Made by a program: the position numbers and the translations under genes. Shown piece after piece: positions 57,076-64,000 of a DNA stretch of 64,000 nt (the first letter of the stretch is position 1; each line of letters opens with the position of its first letter). The notes below the pieces were generated by a model. It was not told where the DNA came from and made no database searches. It saw only the letters and a program-made list of their open reading frames with translations. Source of the DNA: an uncultured Sphingomonadales bacterium (GTDB lineage: Bacteria; Pseudomonadota; Alphaproteobacteria; Sphingomonadales; Sphingomonadaceae); contig CAIJLZ010000004.1 in NCBI GenBank assembly GCA_903821605.1, positions 248,001 through 312,000 on the forward strand, read 5' to 3'.

Positions 57076-58236
57076 TTAGGCAGGGGCGGCTTCCCGCTGC
57101 CCGGCATCGGCCTGAGCGCGGAAGTGCGGGATCACTTTTTCGCCGATGTTGCGGATCGTTTCCATGATGGTTTCGTGCGGAATGCCGCCCATCTGGAACA
57201 TGAACAGGATTTCGTCTGCACCCGCATCGATCAGCCGCTGGACATAGCGGATGCAATCATCTGGCGTCCCATAGGCATCCTGCGCGATGGTGAAGTTCGA
57301 AAGGTGTTCATCACCGATGGGGATCGCCTCTTCGGACAGATAGGCCACGGTGGCCTGCTTGCCCTGTTCCAGCACCCTCGCATGATCTTCAGCGGTGAGG
57401 TCCTCATCCACGGTCGGCTTCGGCCCGCCCTGATACCAATATGAGATGGATTCGGCGAAGAAGCGCTGGCCACGCAGGCCAATTTTGCGCGCTTCTTCAC
57501 GGTTTTCGAGCACGGTCGCGGCGCATAGCGCGGCAAGGTGTTCAGTCGGTCGGAAGCCCACCTGTTCCTCCGCCTTGCGATTGCGGAAAGCCTCACGATA
57601 AATCGCGTTCTTCTTCGCGATTTCTTCTGGCCCGGAAAAGCCCAGTACCAGCGCGCCGATGCCGCGCGATCCTGCCATGGTCAGCGTCGCTTCGCGGGTG
57701 CAGGCCATGTACATTGGCGGGTGCGGGTCTTGAAAGGGCTTGGGATGGATGGGCCGCTTGGGGATCTGGATATATTCGCCGTCGTGCTCGATTTCGTCTT
57801 GCACCATGATCTTGGGGATCAGGTACATTGCTTCGTCGATCATCGGCTGCAACATGTTCAGGTCGTAGCCGAAGGTGCCCGATTCCTGCTGCGTGCCGCC
57901 TTTGCCCACGCCGAAGTGGAGCCGCCCCTGCGACAGGATATCAAGCGTTGCAATGCGTTCGGCCACCTTGACCGGGTGGTTCATGGCGGGCGGCAGGCAG
58001 ACCACGCCGTGGCCCACATGGATGCGGCTGGTCGCCCCGGCGATGAAGGCCAACACGGTTTCCGGTGCTGACATATGGGCATATTGCGTCAGTGCGGTGT
58101 GTTCTACGCACCAGATGCAATCAAAGCCCATCTCTTCAGCGTATTTCGATTGTTCGACGATCTGGAGGAACACCGCCTGTTCGTTGCCGCGACTGGTGTC
58201 TACCATCTGGGCTTCATAGATGATCGAGAATTTCAT
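57076..58236 (-). CDS. Luciferase-like (LLM) flavin-dependent monooxygenase, 386 aa
   Basis: Bacterial luciferase-like TIM barrel using FMNH2 or F420H2. Family segments: MKFSIIYEAQMVDTSRGNEQ, YAEEMGFDCIWCVEHTAL, ATLDILSQGRLHFGVGKGGTQQESGTFGYD and DAYGTPDDCIRYVQRLIDAGADEILFMFQMGG. Members carry out monooxygenation including type II Baeyer-Villiger oxidation or desulfonation. No flavin reductase is adjacent. The ATG at 58236 has GGGAGAGG before it. Divergent from the SDR at 58547. In a cluster with two FAD-type Baeyer-Villiger enzymes, ring-opening oxidation is likely but unproven. Confidence 0.88.
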   Translation of the reverse strand: MKFSIIYEAQMVDTSRGNEQAVFLQIVEQSKYAEEMGFDCIWCVEHTALTQYAHMSAPETVLAFIAGATSRIHVGHGVVCLPPAMNHPVKVAERIATLDILSQGRLHFGVGKGGTQQESGTFGYDLNMLQPMIDEAMYLIPKIMVQDEIEHDGEYIQIPKRPIHPKPFQDPHPPMYMACTREATLTMAGSRGIGALVLGFSGPEEIAKKNAIYREAFRNRKAEEQVGFRPTEHLAALCAATVLENREEARKIGLRGQRFFAESISYWYQGGPKPTVDEDLTAEDHARVLEQGKQATVAYLSEEAIPIGDEHLSNFTIAQDAYGTPDDCIRYVQRLIDAGADEILFMFQMGGIPHETIMETIRNIGEKVIPHFRAQADAGQREAAPA

Positions 58237-58546
58237 TGCTCTGCCTCTCCCGCACGGGCCTTTTTGGTGGCCCTTGCCTGAAATTTTAGATCCGCTTGAC
58301 CGCAGCGGCATGACCCGAACGGGTTATGGGCTGCGCCACATTCGCGCGCCGTTTGTGCAGCCGATTGACTCGGCTTTGCTGCTGTTGATAGAAGTAAGTG
58401 AATACTCAATATGGCGTTCGAAAGAGCGCCATGCACAAGAGCCTGAACGAGAGGTTTGAGTTTTTGGCACGTCACGCGACCTTGCCGGGCGGTGATCTTG
58501 CTGAAATCGCACCTCTCCTCATGATTGAAACGAAGGATTTTTGACG
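58237..58546. promoter_or_regulatory. 310-base divergent control region
   Basis: No gene is supported in this gap between the LLM gene (minus) and the SDR (plus). It holds GGGCC-N8-GGCCC (58256-58273) close to the LLM start, the octamer GTAAGTGA (58394-58401) shared with the TetR operator at 55813, and ATGGCG (58411-58416) inversely repeated as CGCCAT (58427-58432) with an inner TC/GA pair. An AAGGA site lies just before the SDR ATG. The promoter is probably in the AT-rich stretch near 58385-58415. Confidence 0.45.
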
Positions 58547-59413
58547 ATGACCCAGGATGCGGACGTTTTCGGCGGCGGCGTGGCGGTGATCACCGGCGCG
58601 GGTTCAGGCATTGGCGCTGGTCTTGCCCGCCGGGCTGGTGCGCTTGGCATGACCGTCGTGGTAGCTGATGTGAACGAGGACTCGGCGCGGGCCACCGTCG
58701 ATCAGATCGTGGCGGCGGGCGGCAAGGCCGAGGCAGTGCGGGTCGATGTGTCGAAGCCCGAGGAACTGGACCGGCTAGCCGATCATGTGTTCGCCACGCA
58801 TCACGAAGTGCGCCTGCTGATCAACAACGCCGGAATCGAGACGGTTGGCTATACTTGGGAAGTGCCGACGGCGCGCTGGGAAGCCACGTTGAACATCAAC
58901 ATCCATGGCGTGATCCACGGCGTGCGCGCCTTTGCGCCGCGCATGATCGAATGCGGCAAGGAAGCGTGGATCGGCAATCTGTCGTCGGTTGGCGCGTTCG
59001 GCATGATGCCCGCGCAGACGGCCTATACCGTGACCAAACACGCGGTGCAGTCGTTCAGCGAATGCCTTTACCTCGAAATGGGCCTGAGGGCGCCGCACAT
59101 CCATGTTGCATCGATCATCCCCGGCATGATGAAAACCAACATTTTCAATGCAGGGGCGGGTGATGATGTGGCCGGAGGCGAGCCGGATAACGCACAGGCC
59201 CATCGCCGCCGCATGTTCGAGATGATGCGCGATCACGGCATGGACCTGGATGAAGGGTGCAAGCTGTTCCTTGAACAGATGGCGGCCAACAAATTCTGGG
59301 TCCACAGCGACCCCGAAATGAGCAAGCAGATCATCGATGGTCGCATCGCCTTTTTCCAAGGGCAGCAAGCGCCCGTGCTGGCCGAAATGGCCCGTCACAT
59401 CGTTGAGGATTGA
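58547..59413 (+). CDS. SDR oxidoreductase, 288 aa
   Basis: Classical short-chain dehydrogenase: VAVITGAGSGIGAGLARRAGALGMTVVVADVN (Asp, NAD-type), NNAGIETVGYTWEVPTARWEATLNINIHGVIHGVRAF, NLSSVGAFGMMPAQTAYTVTK, then a C-terminal region without the common DGG ending but with an EGCKLFLEQMAANKFWVHSDPEMSKQII segment, as in the subgroup acting on bulky substrates. ATG 58547 is two codons inside an in-frame TTG and has AAGGA at a good distance. First gene of the operon that may run to the Baeyer-Villiger gene at 61992, with gaps before 59675 and 61440. Confidence 0.87.
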   Translation: MTQDADVFGGGVAVITGAGSGIGAGLARRAGALGMTVVVADVNEDSARATVDQIVAAGGKAEAVRVDVSKPEELDRLADHVFATHHEVRLLINNAGIETVGYTWEVPTARWEATLNINIHGVIHGVRAFAPRMIECGKEAWIGNLSSVGAFGMMPAQTAYTVTKHAVQSFSECLYLEMGLRAPHIHVASIIPGMMKTNIFNAGAGDDVAGGEPDNAQAHRRRMFEMMRDHGMDLDEGCKLFLEQMAANKFWVHSDPEMSKQIIDGRIAFFQGQQAPVLAEMARHIVED

Positions 59414-59601
59414 GACACGCCGGAACCGGCGAGCAGGTTGATGGGTCGCATTTGATGCGATGGAATCAGGCGGTTTCACTTGCCGTCAGCGTGACTATTT
59501 CGGCCGCATCCCACCACCGCATCGGGTCGTCAACGCGCTGGCGCTAATCCGCAAAAATGGGTTTTAACACCTGGTTGAAACGTTGAATGCGGAGCATGGT
59601 A

Positions 59602-59621
59602 ATTCTTGAATTTCGCAAAAG
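59602..59621. promoter_or_regulatory. Copy of the recurrent motif before the SDR at 59675
   Basis: ATTCTTGAATTTCGCAAAAG at 59602-59621 matches the site at 32756-32775 at 16 of 20 positions by hand. It lies in the 261-base gap 59414-59674, about 55 bases upstream of the SDR ATG, the same distance as in front of the ligase at 32831. Nothing else was recognised in the gap. Confidence 0.5.
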
Positions 59622-59674
59622 GCGTAGTAACGCTGATGCGAACGGCGCGATGCGTCGAATCGATGGGGGTTGGC

Positions 59675-60571
59675 ATGGCAGAGCAAGGCGCGGGTCTGAG
59701 TGGCAAGGGCAAGGTGGCATTGGTCACCGGGGCCAGTCGTGGGGCGGGGCGCGGTATTGCGCGCGGCTTTGGCGAGCTTGGCTATACCGTCTATGTCACC
59801 GGGCGCACCGTGGCGCCGGGCGATGCCAAGGGGTGGGACGGATCGGTCCTGCCCGGCACGGTAAGCGAAACAGCCGCCGAAGTGACTGCCGCTGGGGGTA
59901 AGGGCATTGCCGTTTTGTGCGACCATGCCGATGATGCGCAAGTTGCCGCGTTGTTTGACCGGATTGCGCGCGAACAGGGCCATCTTGATGTGCTGGTCAA
60001 CAATGCCACCTATATCCACCCGCAATTGATCGAGAAGAAGGCGTTCTGGGAAAAGGATCTGGACGCGGTCGATATTCTGAATGTTGGCTTGCGCTCGGCC
60101 TATGTCGCGAGCTGGCACGCCGCGCGGATGATGGTGGCGCAAGGCCATGGTACGATCGCGTTCGGATCATCGTTCGGCGGATCATGCTATATGCACGGCC
60201 CCGCCTATGGCGCGCAGAAGGCGGGTATCGACAAGTTCGCGCACGATATGGAGCATGATTTGCGCGGTACGGGCGTGATCGCGGTGTCGATCTGGATGGG
60301 GCCGCTGGTGACCGAACGATCGGCCATCGCGCGCGAAACCAATCCCGAACAATATGAAGGCTTTATCGAGACAGCGGAGAATCCCGAATTCACCGCGCAT
60401 GTGATCGACGCTATCGCCCGCGCGGCCAATCGTGATGACCTGTCGGGCCAGACGCTGATCGGCGCGGAAATCGCGCGCGAACTCGGCGTGACCGATCGCG
60501 GTAAGGTCCGCCCCTCCTATCGTGAAATGCTCGGCAGCCCGCGTCCCAAGAACCCTGCTGCCGTCTACTAA
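59675..60571 (+). CDS. SDR oxidoreductase, 298 aa
   Basis: Short-chain dehydrogenase of a DHRS1-like subgroup: VALVTGASRGAGRGIARGFGELGYTVYVTGRTVAPGD (Arg, NADP-type), NNATYIHPQLIEKKAFWEKDLDAVDILNVGLRSAYVASWHAARMM, FGSSFGGSCYMHGPAYGAQK, then a long C-terminus GQTLIGAEIARELGVTDRGKVRPSYREML that differs from the DGG ending. ATG 59675 is used; the frame is open back to 59606, where it would start inside the regulatory motif, so the longer form is unlikely. Followed after 17 bases by a SnoaL-like gene. Confidence 0.85.
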   Translation: MAEQGAGLSGKGKVALVTGASRGAGRGIARGFGELGYTVYVTGRTVAPGDAKGWDGSVLPGTVSETAAEVTAAGGKGIAVLCDHADDAQVAALFDRIAREQGHLDVLVNNATYIHPQLIEKKAFWEKDLDAVDILNVGLRSAYVASWHAARMMVAQGHGTIAFGSSFGGSCYMHGPAYGAQKAGIDKFAHDMEHDLRGTGVIAVSIWMGPLVTERSAIARETNPEQYEGFIETAENPEFTAHVIDAIARAANRDDLSGQTLIGAEIARELGVTDRGKVRPSYREMLGSPRPKNPAAVY

Positions 60572-60588
60572 GTAAGAAGGACTTTCCG

Positions 60589-61236
60589 ATGACCGATGCC
60601 GAGCTTTTGCGGCGGATCGACCGGCTTGAATCGCTTGACGCCATTCGTCAGCTTCCCGCCAAATATGCGCTCTCGCTCGACATGCGCGACATGGAGGCGA
60701 TGGTCTCGCTGTTTGAACCCGATGTGCGTGTGGGCAAGGGCGCGTCGGGCCGTCAGGCCTTGCGCGCCTATATGGATCAGACCCTGCGTGCGCCGTTTAC
60801 CGGCACGTCACATCATATTGGCGGGCATGTGATTGAATTCGACGATGCCGATCATGCGCACGGCGTCGTTTACTCCAAGAACGAGCATGAAACCCCGGTG
60901 CCGGGCGGCGCCGACGAATGGGTGATCATGCAGATGATGTATGTGGACAATTACGTCCGCGTCGACGGGCGCTGGTATTTCGCGCGTCGGCTGCCGCTCT
61001 ATTGGTACGCTACCGATCTCAACGCCCCACCGGTGGGGCCGAACAAGATGCGCTGGCCCGGCACCGAATGGGTGGAAGGTAATTTCCACAAGCTGTTCCC
61101 CAGCTTTGATGAATTCTGGGCGCGTGATGGCGATCCGGGCGGACCGGTGGCTGATCCGGCACCGCTCGAAAAGTTCCTCGAAACCATGCGCCGAGGGCAG
61201 TCAGTGCCCAAGGTTAAGGTGCGGGCCACCGAATAG
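60589..61236 (+). CDS. SnoaL-like (NTF2-fold) protein, 215 aa
   Basis: NTF2-fold protein of the SnoaL_4 type, a group that contains steroid and polyketide dehydratases/cyclases. The N-terminal helix RLESLDAIRQLPAKYALSLDMRD places Tyr26 and Asp31 five residues apart, as in BaiE-type 7-alpha-dehydratases, TSHHIGGHVIEF gives the His, and RWYFARRLPLYWY an Arg near the end of the barrel. It has about 50 extra C-terminal residues compared with BaiE. A hydratase/dehydratase role on a steroid-like molecule is inferred from fold and neighbours. Confidence 0.8.
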   Translation: MTDAELLRRIDRLESLDAIRQLPAKYALSLDMRDMEAMVSLFEPDVRVGKGASGRQALRAYMDQTLRAPFTGTSHHIGGHVIEFDDADHAHGVVYSKNEHETPVPGGADEWVIMQMMYVDNYVRVDGRWYFARRLPLYWYATDLNAPPVGPNKMRWPGTEWVEGNFHKLFPSFDEFWARDGDPGGPVADPAPLEKFLETMRRGQSVPKVKVRATE

Positions 61237-61370
61237 GCGGCGAGTTCAGCGAAGGGCTGGATACGGGCGTGGGACGCGCGCGGCGCTGACGCTGTTTCCC
61301 ACCTTAGTGTTTGTGAAATGCTTTCCTGCTCACCTGACGCATTTATGAAGATGCTGGGGGGTTTAGTCTT

Positions 61371-61390
61371 GCTTTGCGTAAAAATTAAGG
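61371..61390. promoter_or_regulatory. Copy of the recurrent motif, inverse orientation
   Basis: GCTTTGCGTAAAAATTAAGG (61371-61390) reads CCTTAATTTTTACGCAAAGC on the other strand, a variant of the motif at 47662. It lies 50 bases before the SnoaL-like start at 61440 in a 203-base gap (61237-61439) otherwise without recognised content, apart from GGCGCAAAGGGC at 61400-61411. Confidence 0.45.
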
Positions 61391-61439
61391 GGTATTCATG
61401 GCGCAAAGGGCTGCGCAATAGCCCAATGGGAGACATGCC

Positions 61440-61943
61440 ATGACTGCTAGCCTTGAACAGATCGCCGCCCGCCTTGCTGCACTGGAGGATAAGGAAGCGA
61501 TCCGCGCGCTCAAGGCCCGCTATCTGCGCGCGTGCGATCTGAAACAGCCCGATGTGGTGCGTGATTGCTTTGCGCCCGGCGCGATCCGCATCGCCTATCA
61601 GAACTTCCCCGAATTCACCGACCGCGACGCCTTTGTCGATATTTTCCAGGCGATGGGTTGCCAGCCCGGCGTTTATGACATCCACCATGCCACCAATTGG
61701 GAGATCGAACTGACCGGTGCCGATAGCGCCACGGGCAAATGGTCGCTCAATTTCCGCACGATCCTGACCGGACCGCGCCAGGTGGTTCGACTCGCGGTGG
61801 AATATGAGGATGTCTATCGCCGTCAGCATGGCCGCTGGTGGGTCGTCGAGACGGTCAGCTATGTTACCTCGATGCTGACCGAGCAAGTGGGCGAAGATGG
61901 TAGCGTGACCGTGGTCGCTCTCGCGGCGCCGCCTGCGGCCTGA
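61440..61943 (+). CDS. SnoaL-like (NTF2-fold) protein, BaiE-like, 167 aa
   Basis: NTF2-fold protein of the length of the bile-acid 7-alpha-dehydratase BaiE (166 aa). LEDKEAIRALKARYLRACD contains Tyr28 and Asp33 with BaiE spacing (Tyr30, Asp35), and DIHHATNWEIE gives His82/His83 at the level of BaiE His83. The later BaiE residues Asp106 and Arg146 are not conserved (TGKWSLNF and VETVSYVTS), so the chemistry may differ. GGGAGA precedes the ATG. The next gene is a Baeyer-Villiger monooxygenase 48 bases later. Confidence 0.78.
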   Translation: MTASLEQIAARLAALEDKEAIRALKARYLRACDLKQPDVVRDCFAPGAIRIAYQNFPEFTDRDAFVDIFQAMGCQPGVYDIHHATNWEIELTGADSATGKWSLNFRTILTGPRQVVRLAVEYEDVYRRQHGRWWVVETVSYVTSMLTEQVGEDGSVTVVALAAPPAA

Positions 61944-61991
61944 GTTACACGCCATCGGCACAAATGATCAGAATATGAATTGGGACGGGAT

Positions 61992-63596
61992 ATGAACAAG
62001 GCAGCAATGGAAGAAGCCGATATTGTCGTGATCGGCGCGGGGTTTTCCGGCCTCTACGCGATCTGGCGGTTGCGCAATGATCACAAGGTGGTGTGCTTTG
62101 AAGCCGGTGATGGTGTCGGCGGCACATGGTATTGGAACCGCTACCCCGGCGCGCGGGTGGATATCCAGAGCGTCGAATATTCCTATGGCTTTGATGATGC
62201 CCTTCAGCAGGAATGGCACTGGCCCGAGCATTTTTCCGCCCAGCCCGATCTGGAGCGCTATGCCAATCACGTCGCCGACCGCTTTGGCCTGCGCGATTTC
62301 ATCCGCCTTTCCAACGCGGTGCAAAGCCTGCATTTCGACGCGGAGACGGACCGCTGGCACGTGCGCACCGCCAAGGGCGATGTGGTGTCGTGCCGCTATG
62401 TGATCGCGGCAACGGGCGCACTTTCGGTGCCGAACTCGCCGCCCTGGCCGGGGCGCGAGCTGTTCAAAGGACCGATCTATCACACCGCCGACTGGCCGCG
62501 CGAAGGCGTGGACTTTACCGGAAAGCGCGTGGGTTTCATCGGCACCGGCTCCACCGGCATTCAGGCAATGCCGATCATTGCGCAGCAGGCGGCGCACCTC
62601 ACCGTGTTCCAACGCACCCCCGCGTTCTGCATGCCATCGGGCAACAAACCGCTTGATCCGGCGTTCGAACGGGACTGGAAGGCCAATTATCCGCAACGGC
62701 GCAAGCAGTTGCTTGAAACCTACGGCGTTTCGACGATCCAATATCCCGAATTTTCCGCGCACGATTGCACGCCCGAACAGCGCGAGGAAATCCTCGAAAA
62801 TGCGTGGAATTCGCAAAGTGCGTTCCAGTTGCTGGTCTGTTTCAGTGATGTGATGACGGACCGCGCCGCAAATGAGATCGTCTGCGAATTCGTGCGGGGC
62901 AAGATCCGCCAGATCGTGAAGGACCCTGCCACGGCAGAAATGCTGTGCCCCAGGACCTACCCCATCGGGGGCAAGCGTCTGTGCATCGGCAACGGCTATT
63001 TCGAGATGTTCAACCGCGACAATGTGACGCTCGTGGATGTGAAGGCTGACCCGATCCTGGCCTATACCGCCAAGGGCTTGTGCACCGCCGGGGTGGAATA
63101 TGAACTCGACGCGATCGTCACCGCCACAGGTTTCGACGCGCTGACCGGATCGATGAACAAGATCGATATTACCGGGCTAAACGGGCGCAAGATGGTGGAC
63201 AAGTGGGCCAATGGGCCAACCACCTATCTTGGCGCGATGGTGGCGGGCTTCCCCAACCTGTTCATGATCCACGGACCGATGACGCCGGGGGCGCAGGCGC
63301 AGATGATCACCAGCGGCGAATGGCAGGTGAACTGGACCGCCGGGGTGATCTCCGACATGGAGCGCGACGGCTACACCCGCATCGACACAACCGAAGTGGC
63401 CGAGAAATCATGGGCGGACGAGGTTGATATGGTGTCCGAGGCGACCGTGCACAAGCTTGCCGATTCCTGGTACAATGCTAAGAATATCGAAGGCAAAAAG
63501 GGTGGCTTCATGATCTATATCGGCGGCTTCCCGCGATATAGCAGCTTGTGTGCGGCGGCTGTGAAGGAAGGCTATAAGGGCTTCGTGCGCCGCTAA
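61992..63596 (+). CDS. Baeyer-Villiger-type FAD monooxygenase (cyclohexanone monooxygenase-like), 534 aa
   Basis: Class B flavin monooxygenase. FAD motif IVVIGAGFSGLYAIWRLR (GAGFSG 15-20), GGTWYWNRYPGARVDIQSVEYSY, the exact fingerprint F158-K-G-P-I-Y-H164-T-A-D-W168-P169, the NADPH motif IGTGSTGIQ (183-191), and the late MIHGPMTPGAQAQM segment. Length matches cyclohexanone and steroid/cyclopentadecanone monooxygenases. ATG 61992 has GGGACGGGA upstream; a TTG at 61980 is in frame. Converts a cyclic ketone to a lactone; substrate unknown. Last gene of the operon, followed by a GC-rich hairpin. Confidence 0.93.
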   Translation: MNKAAMEEADIVVIGAGFSGLYAIWRLRNDHKVVCFEAGDGVGGTWYWNRYPGARVDIQSVEYSYGFDDALQQEWHWPEHFSAQPDLERYANHVADRFGLRDFIRLSNAVQSLHFDAETDRWHVRTAKGDVVSCRYVIAATGALSVPNSPPWPGRELFKGPIYHTADWPREGVDFTGKRVGFIGTGSTGIQAMPIIAQQAAHLTVFQRTPAFCMPSGNKPLDPAFERDWKANYPQRRKQLLETYGVSTIQYPEFSAHDCTPEQREEILENAWNSQSAFQLLVCFSDVMTDRAANEIVCEFVRGKIRQIVKDPATAEMLCPRTYPIGGKRLCIGNGYFEMFNRDNVTLVDVKADPILAYTAKGLCTAGVEYELDAIVTATGFDALTGSMNKIDITGLNGRKMVDKWANGPTTYLGAMVAGFPNLFMIHGPMTPGAQAQMITSGEWQVNWTAGVISDMERDGYTRIDTTEVAEKSWADEVDMVSEATVHKLADSWYNAKNIEGKKGGFMIYIGGFPRYSSLCAAAVKEGYKGFVRR

Positions 63597-63604
63597 ACAT
63601 GCTG

Positions 63605-63630
63605 CCGGCCCCCGTCAACGCGGGGGCCGG
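63605..63630. terminator. GC-rich hairpin between convergent genes
   Basis: CCGGCCCCCG (63605-63614), loop TCAACG, CGGGGGCCGG (63621-63630) is a perfect ten-base stem between two convergent genes. No T-run is present, so it is a weaker intrinsic terminator or a rho-linked one. Confidence 0.6.
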
Positions 63631-63639
63631 TCAGGTGGA

Positions 63640-64000
63640 TCAGGCCGTCAGGGTTTCCGCCGGGGCCGCTTGGCTCCCGCGGACCACGCGGCCCGGCCTT
63701 GCCCCGGTGGGCTGGTCGCCCCGACGGATCACCGTGCCGTTGCAGATCGTGGCGGCATAGCCCGTGGCGCCTTGATCCAACCGTCGCCCGCCACCGGGCA
63801 GGTCATGCCGGATGACCGGGGCGTGCAGCGTGAGCGCCGCGATGTCGATCACATTGACGTCCGCCTTGTAGCCGGGGGCCAGCAGTCCGCGATCTTGCAA
63901 TCCCATAACGCGGGCGGGCTTGGCCGACAGCGCGCGGACGGCTTCGGCCAAGCTCAACCGCTCGCCCGCGCGATCACGCACCCAATATGTCAGCAAAAAG
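63640..64000 (-). CDS. D-aminoacylase/N-acyl-D-amino-acid deacylase-like amidohydrolase, C-terminal part
   Basis: The C-terminal 120 residues of a larger amidohydrolase whose start lies beyond the window. YWVRDRAGERLSLAEAVRALSAKPARVMGLQDRGLLAPGYKADVNVIDIAAL and DLPGGGRRLDQGATGYAATICNGTVIRRGD are typical of the end of D-aminoacylase-family enzymes, where the polypeptide returns to the small beta-sandwich domain. Metal ligands are in the missing part. On the opposite strand to the Baeyer-Villiger gene, so it belongs to another transcript. Whether it serves the same pathway is unknown. Confidence 0.82.
   Translation of the reverse strand, partial: FLLTYWVRDRAGERLSLAEAVRALSAKPARVMGLQDRGLLAPGYKADVNVIDIAALTLHAPVIRHDLPGGGRRLDQGATGYAATICNGTVIRRGDQPTGARPGRVVRGSQAAPAETLTA

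Noticed and set aside
59606-59674. 23-residue extension of the SDR at 59675
   Set aside because: It begins at TTG inside the regulatory motif, has no ribosome-binding site and adds non-family sequence.
1-64000. CRISPR arrays, tRNA or rRNA genes, riboswitches, prophage or plasmid functions
   Set aside because: I looked for regular short repeats, tRNA-like arms and known mobile-element proteins and found none I could support by eye; tRNAscan and covariance-model searches were not possible.

Overview
The window is a GC-rich, tightly packed bacterial catabolic region with about 61 protein genes. I see no RNA genes, insertion sequences, CRISPR arrays or phage genes. Codon use, the frequent ATGA stop/start overlaps and the gene families (paired steroid-type acyl-CoA dehydrogenases, KshA-like Rieske oxygenases, 13 SDRs, AsnC pairs) suggest a sphingomonad alphaproteobacterium of the Novosphingobium/Sphingobium type. 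That assignment is inferred from gene content; there is no marker gene here. The firmest clues to substrate are a ketosteroid isomerase at 8682-9059 with Tyr14, Asp38 and Asp99 at the classical positions, and a FadD3-like ligase at 10291-11838. The region is therefore read as part of a steroid or other polycyclic isoprenoid degradation locus.

Layout. (1) 1-11.8 kb, plus strand: one long operon, cut at its 5' end, that looks like CoA-ester ring degradation: acyl-CoA dehydrogenases, two thiolases, SDRs, a MaoC hydratase, NTF2-like proteins, ketosteroid isomerase and the FadD3-like ligase, closed by a convergent AraC regulator. (2) 13-17.1 kb: sulfotransferase, two SDRs and a DUF1214-like protein. 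(3) 17.1-22 kb, minus strand: MFS transporter, then cysQ-cysNC-cysD, which make and dispose of the sulfate donor PAPS and its by-product PAP. (4) 22-32.6 kb: LuxR and TetR regulators, then an operon of zinc alcohol dehydrogenase, a second sulfotransferase and DUF1214-like protein, a TIM-barrel isomerase-like protein, a Gfo/Idh/MocA oxidoreductase, two SDRs and an MFS transporter. (5) 32.8-39.1 kb: acyl-CoA ligase, an amidohydrolase that has lost its metal ligands, SDR, KshA-like Rieske oxygenase and a Tat-exported amidase. (6) 39.1-48.7 kb: two AsnC-family pairs, a second acyl-CoA dehydrogenase pair, an HsaA-like flavin monooxygenase, a second Rieske oxygenase and three SDRs. (7) 48.9-63.6 kb: two OYE-family reductases, two Baeyer-Villiger monooxygenases, a luciferase-like monooxygenase, SDRs, two SnoaL-like proteins, and TetR and LuxR regulators. 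A truncated D-aminoacylase-like gene ends the window.

The parts can be read together as uptake (MFS), CoA activation (two ligases), ring oxidation (Rieske, HsaA-like, Baeyer-Villiger and luciferase-like enzymes), redox adjustment (SDRs, OYEs) and beta-oxidation-like carbon removal. Steps commonly needed for full steroid breakdown are not in this window: ketosteroid dehydrogenase KstD, HsaB/C/D, a Rieske reductase and the IpdAB hydrolase. The most unusual element is the repeated sulfotransferase plus DUF1214-like pair lying on both sides of a PAPS supply operon. A second notable element is an AT-rich cis motif (core resembling ATCTTTGAAAT-CGCAAA) that recurs in at least six intergenic regions of the right half and may be the shared operator of the AsnC regulators.
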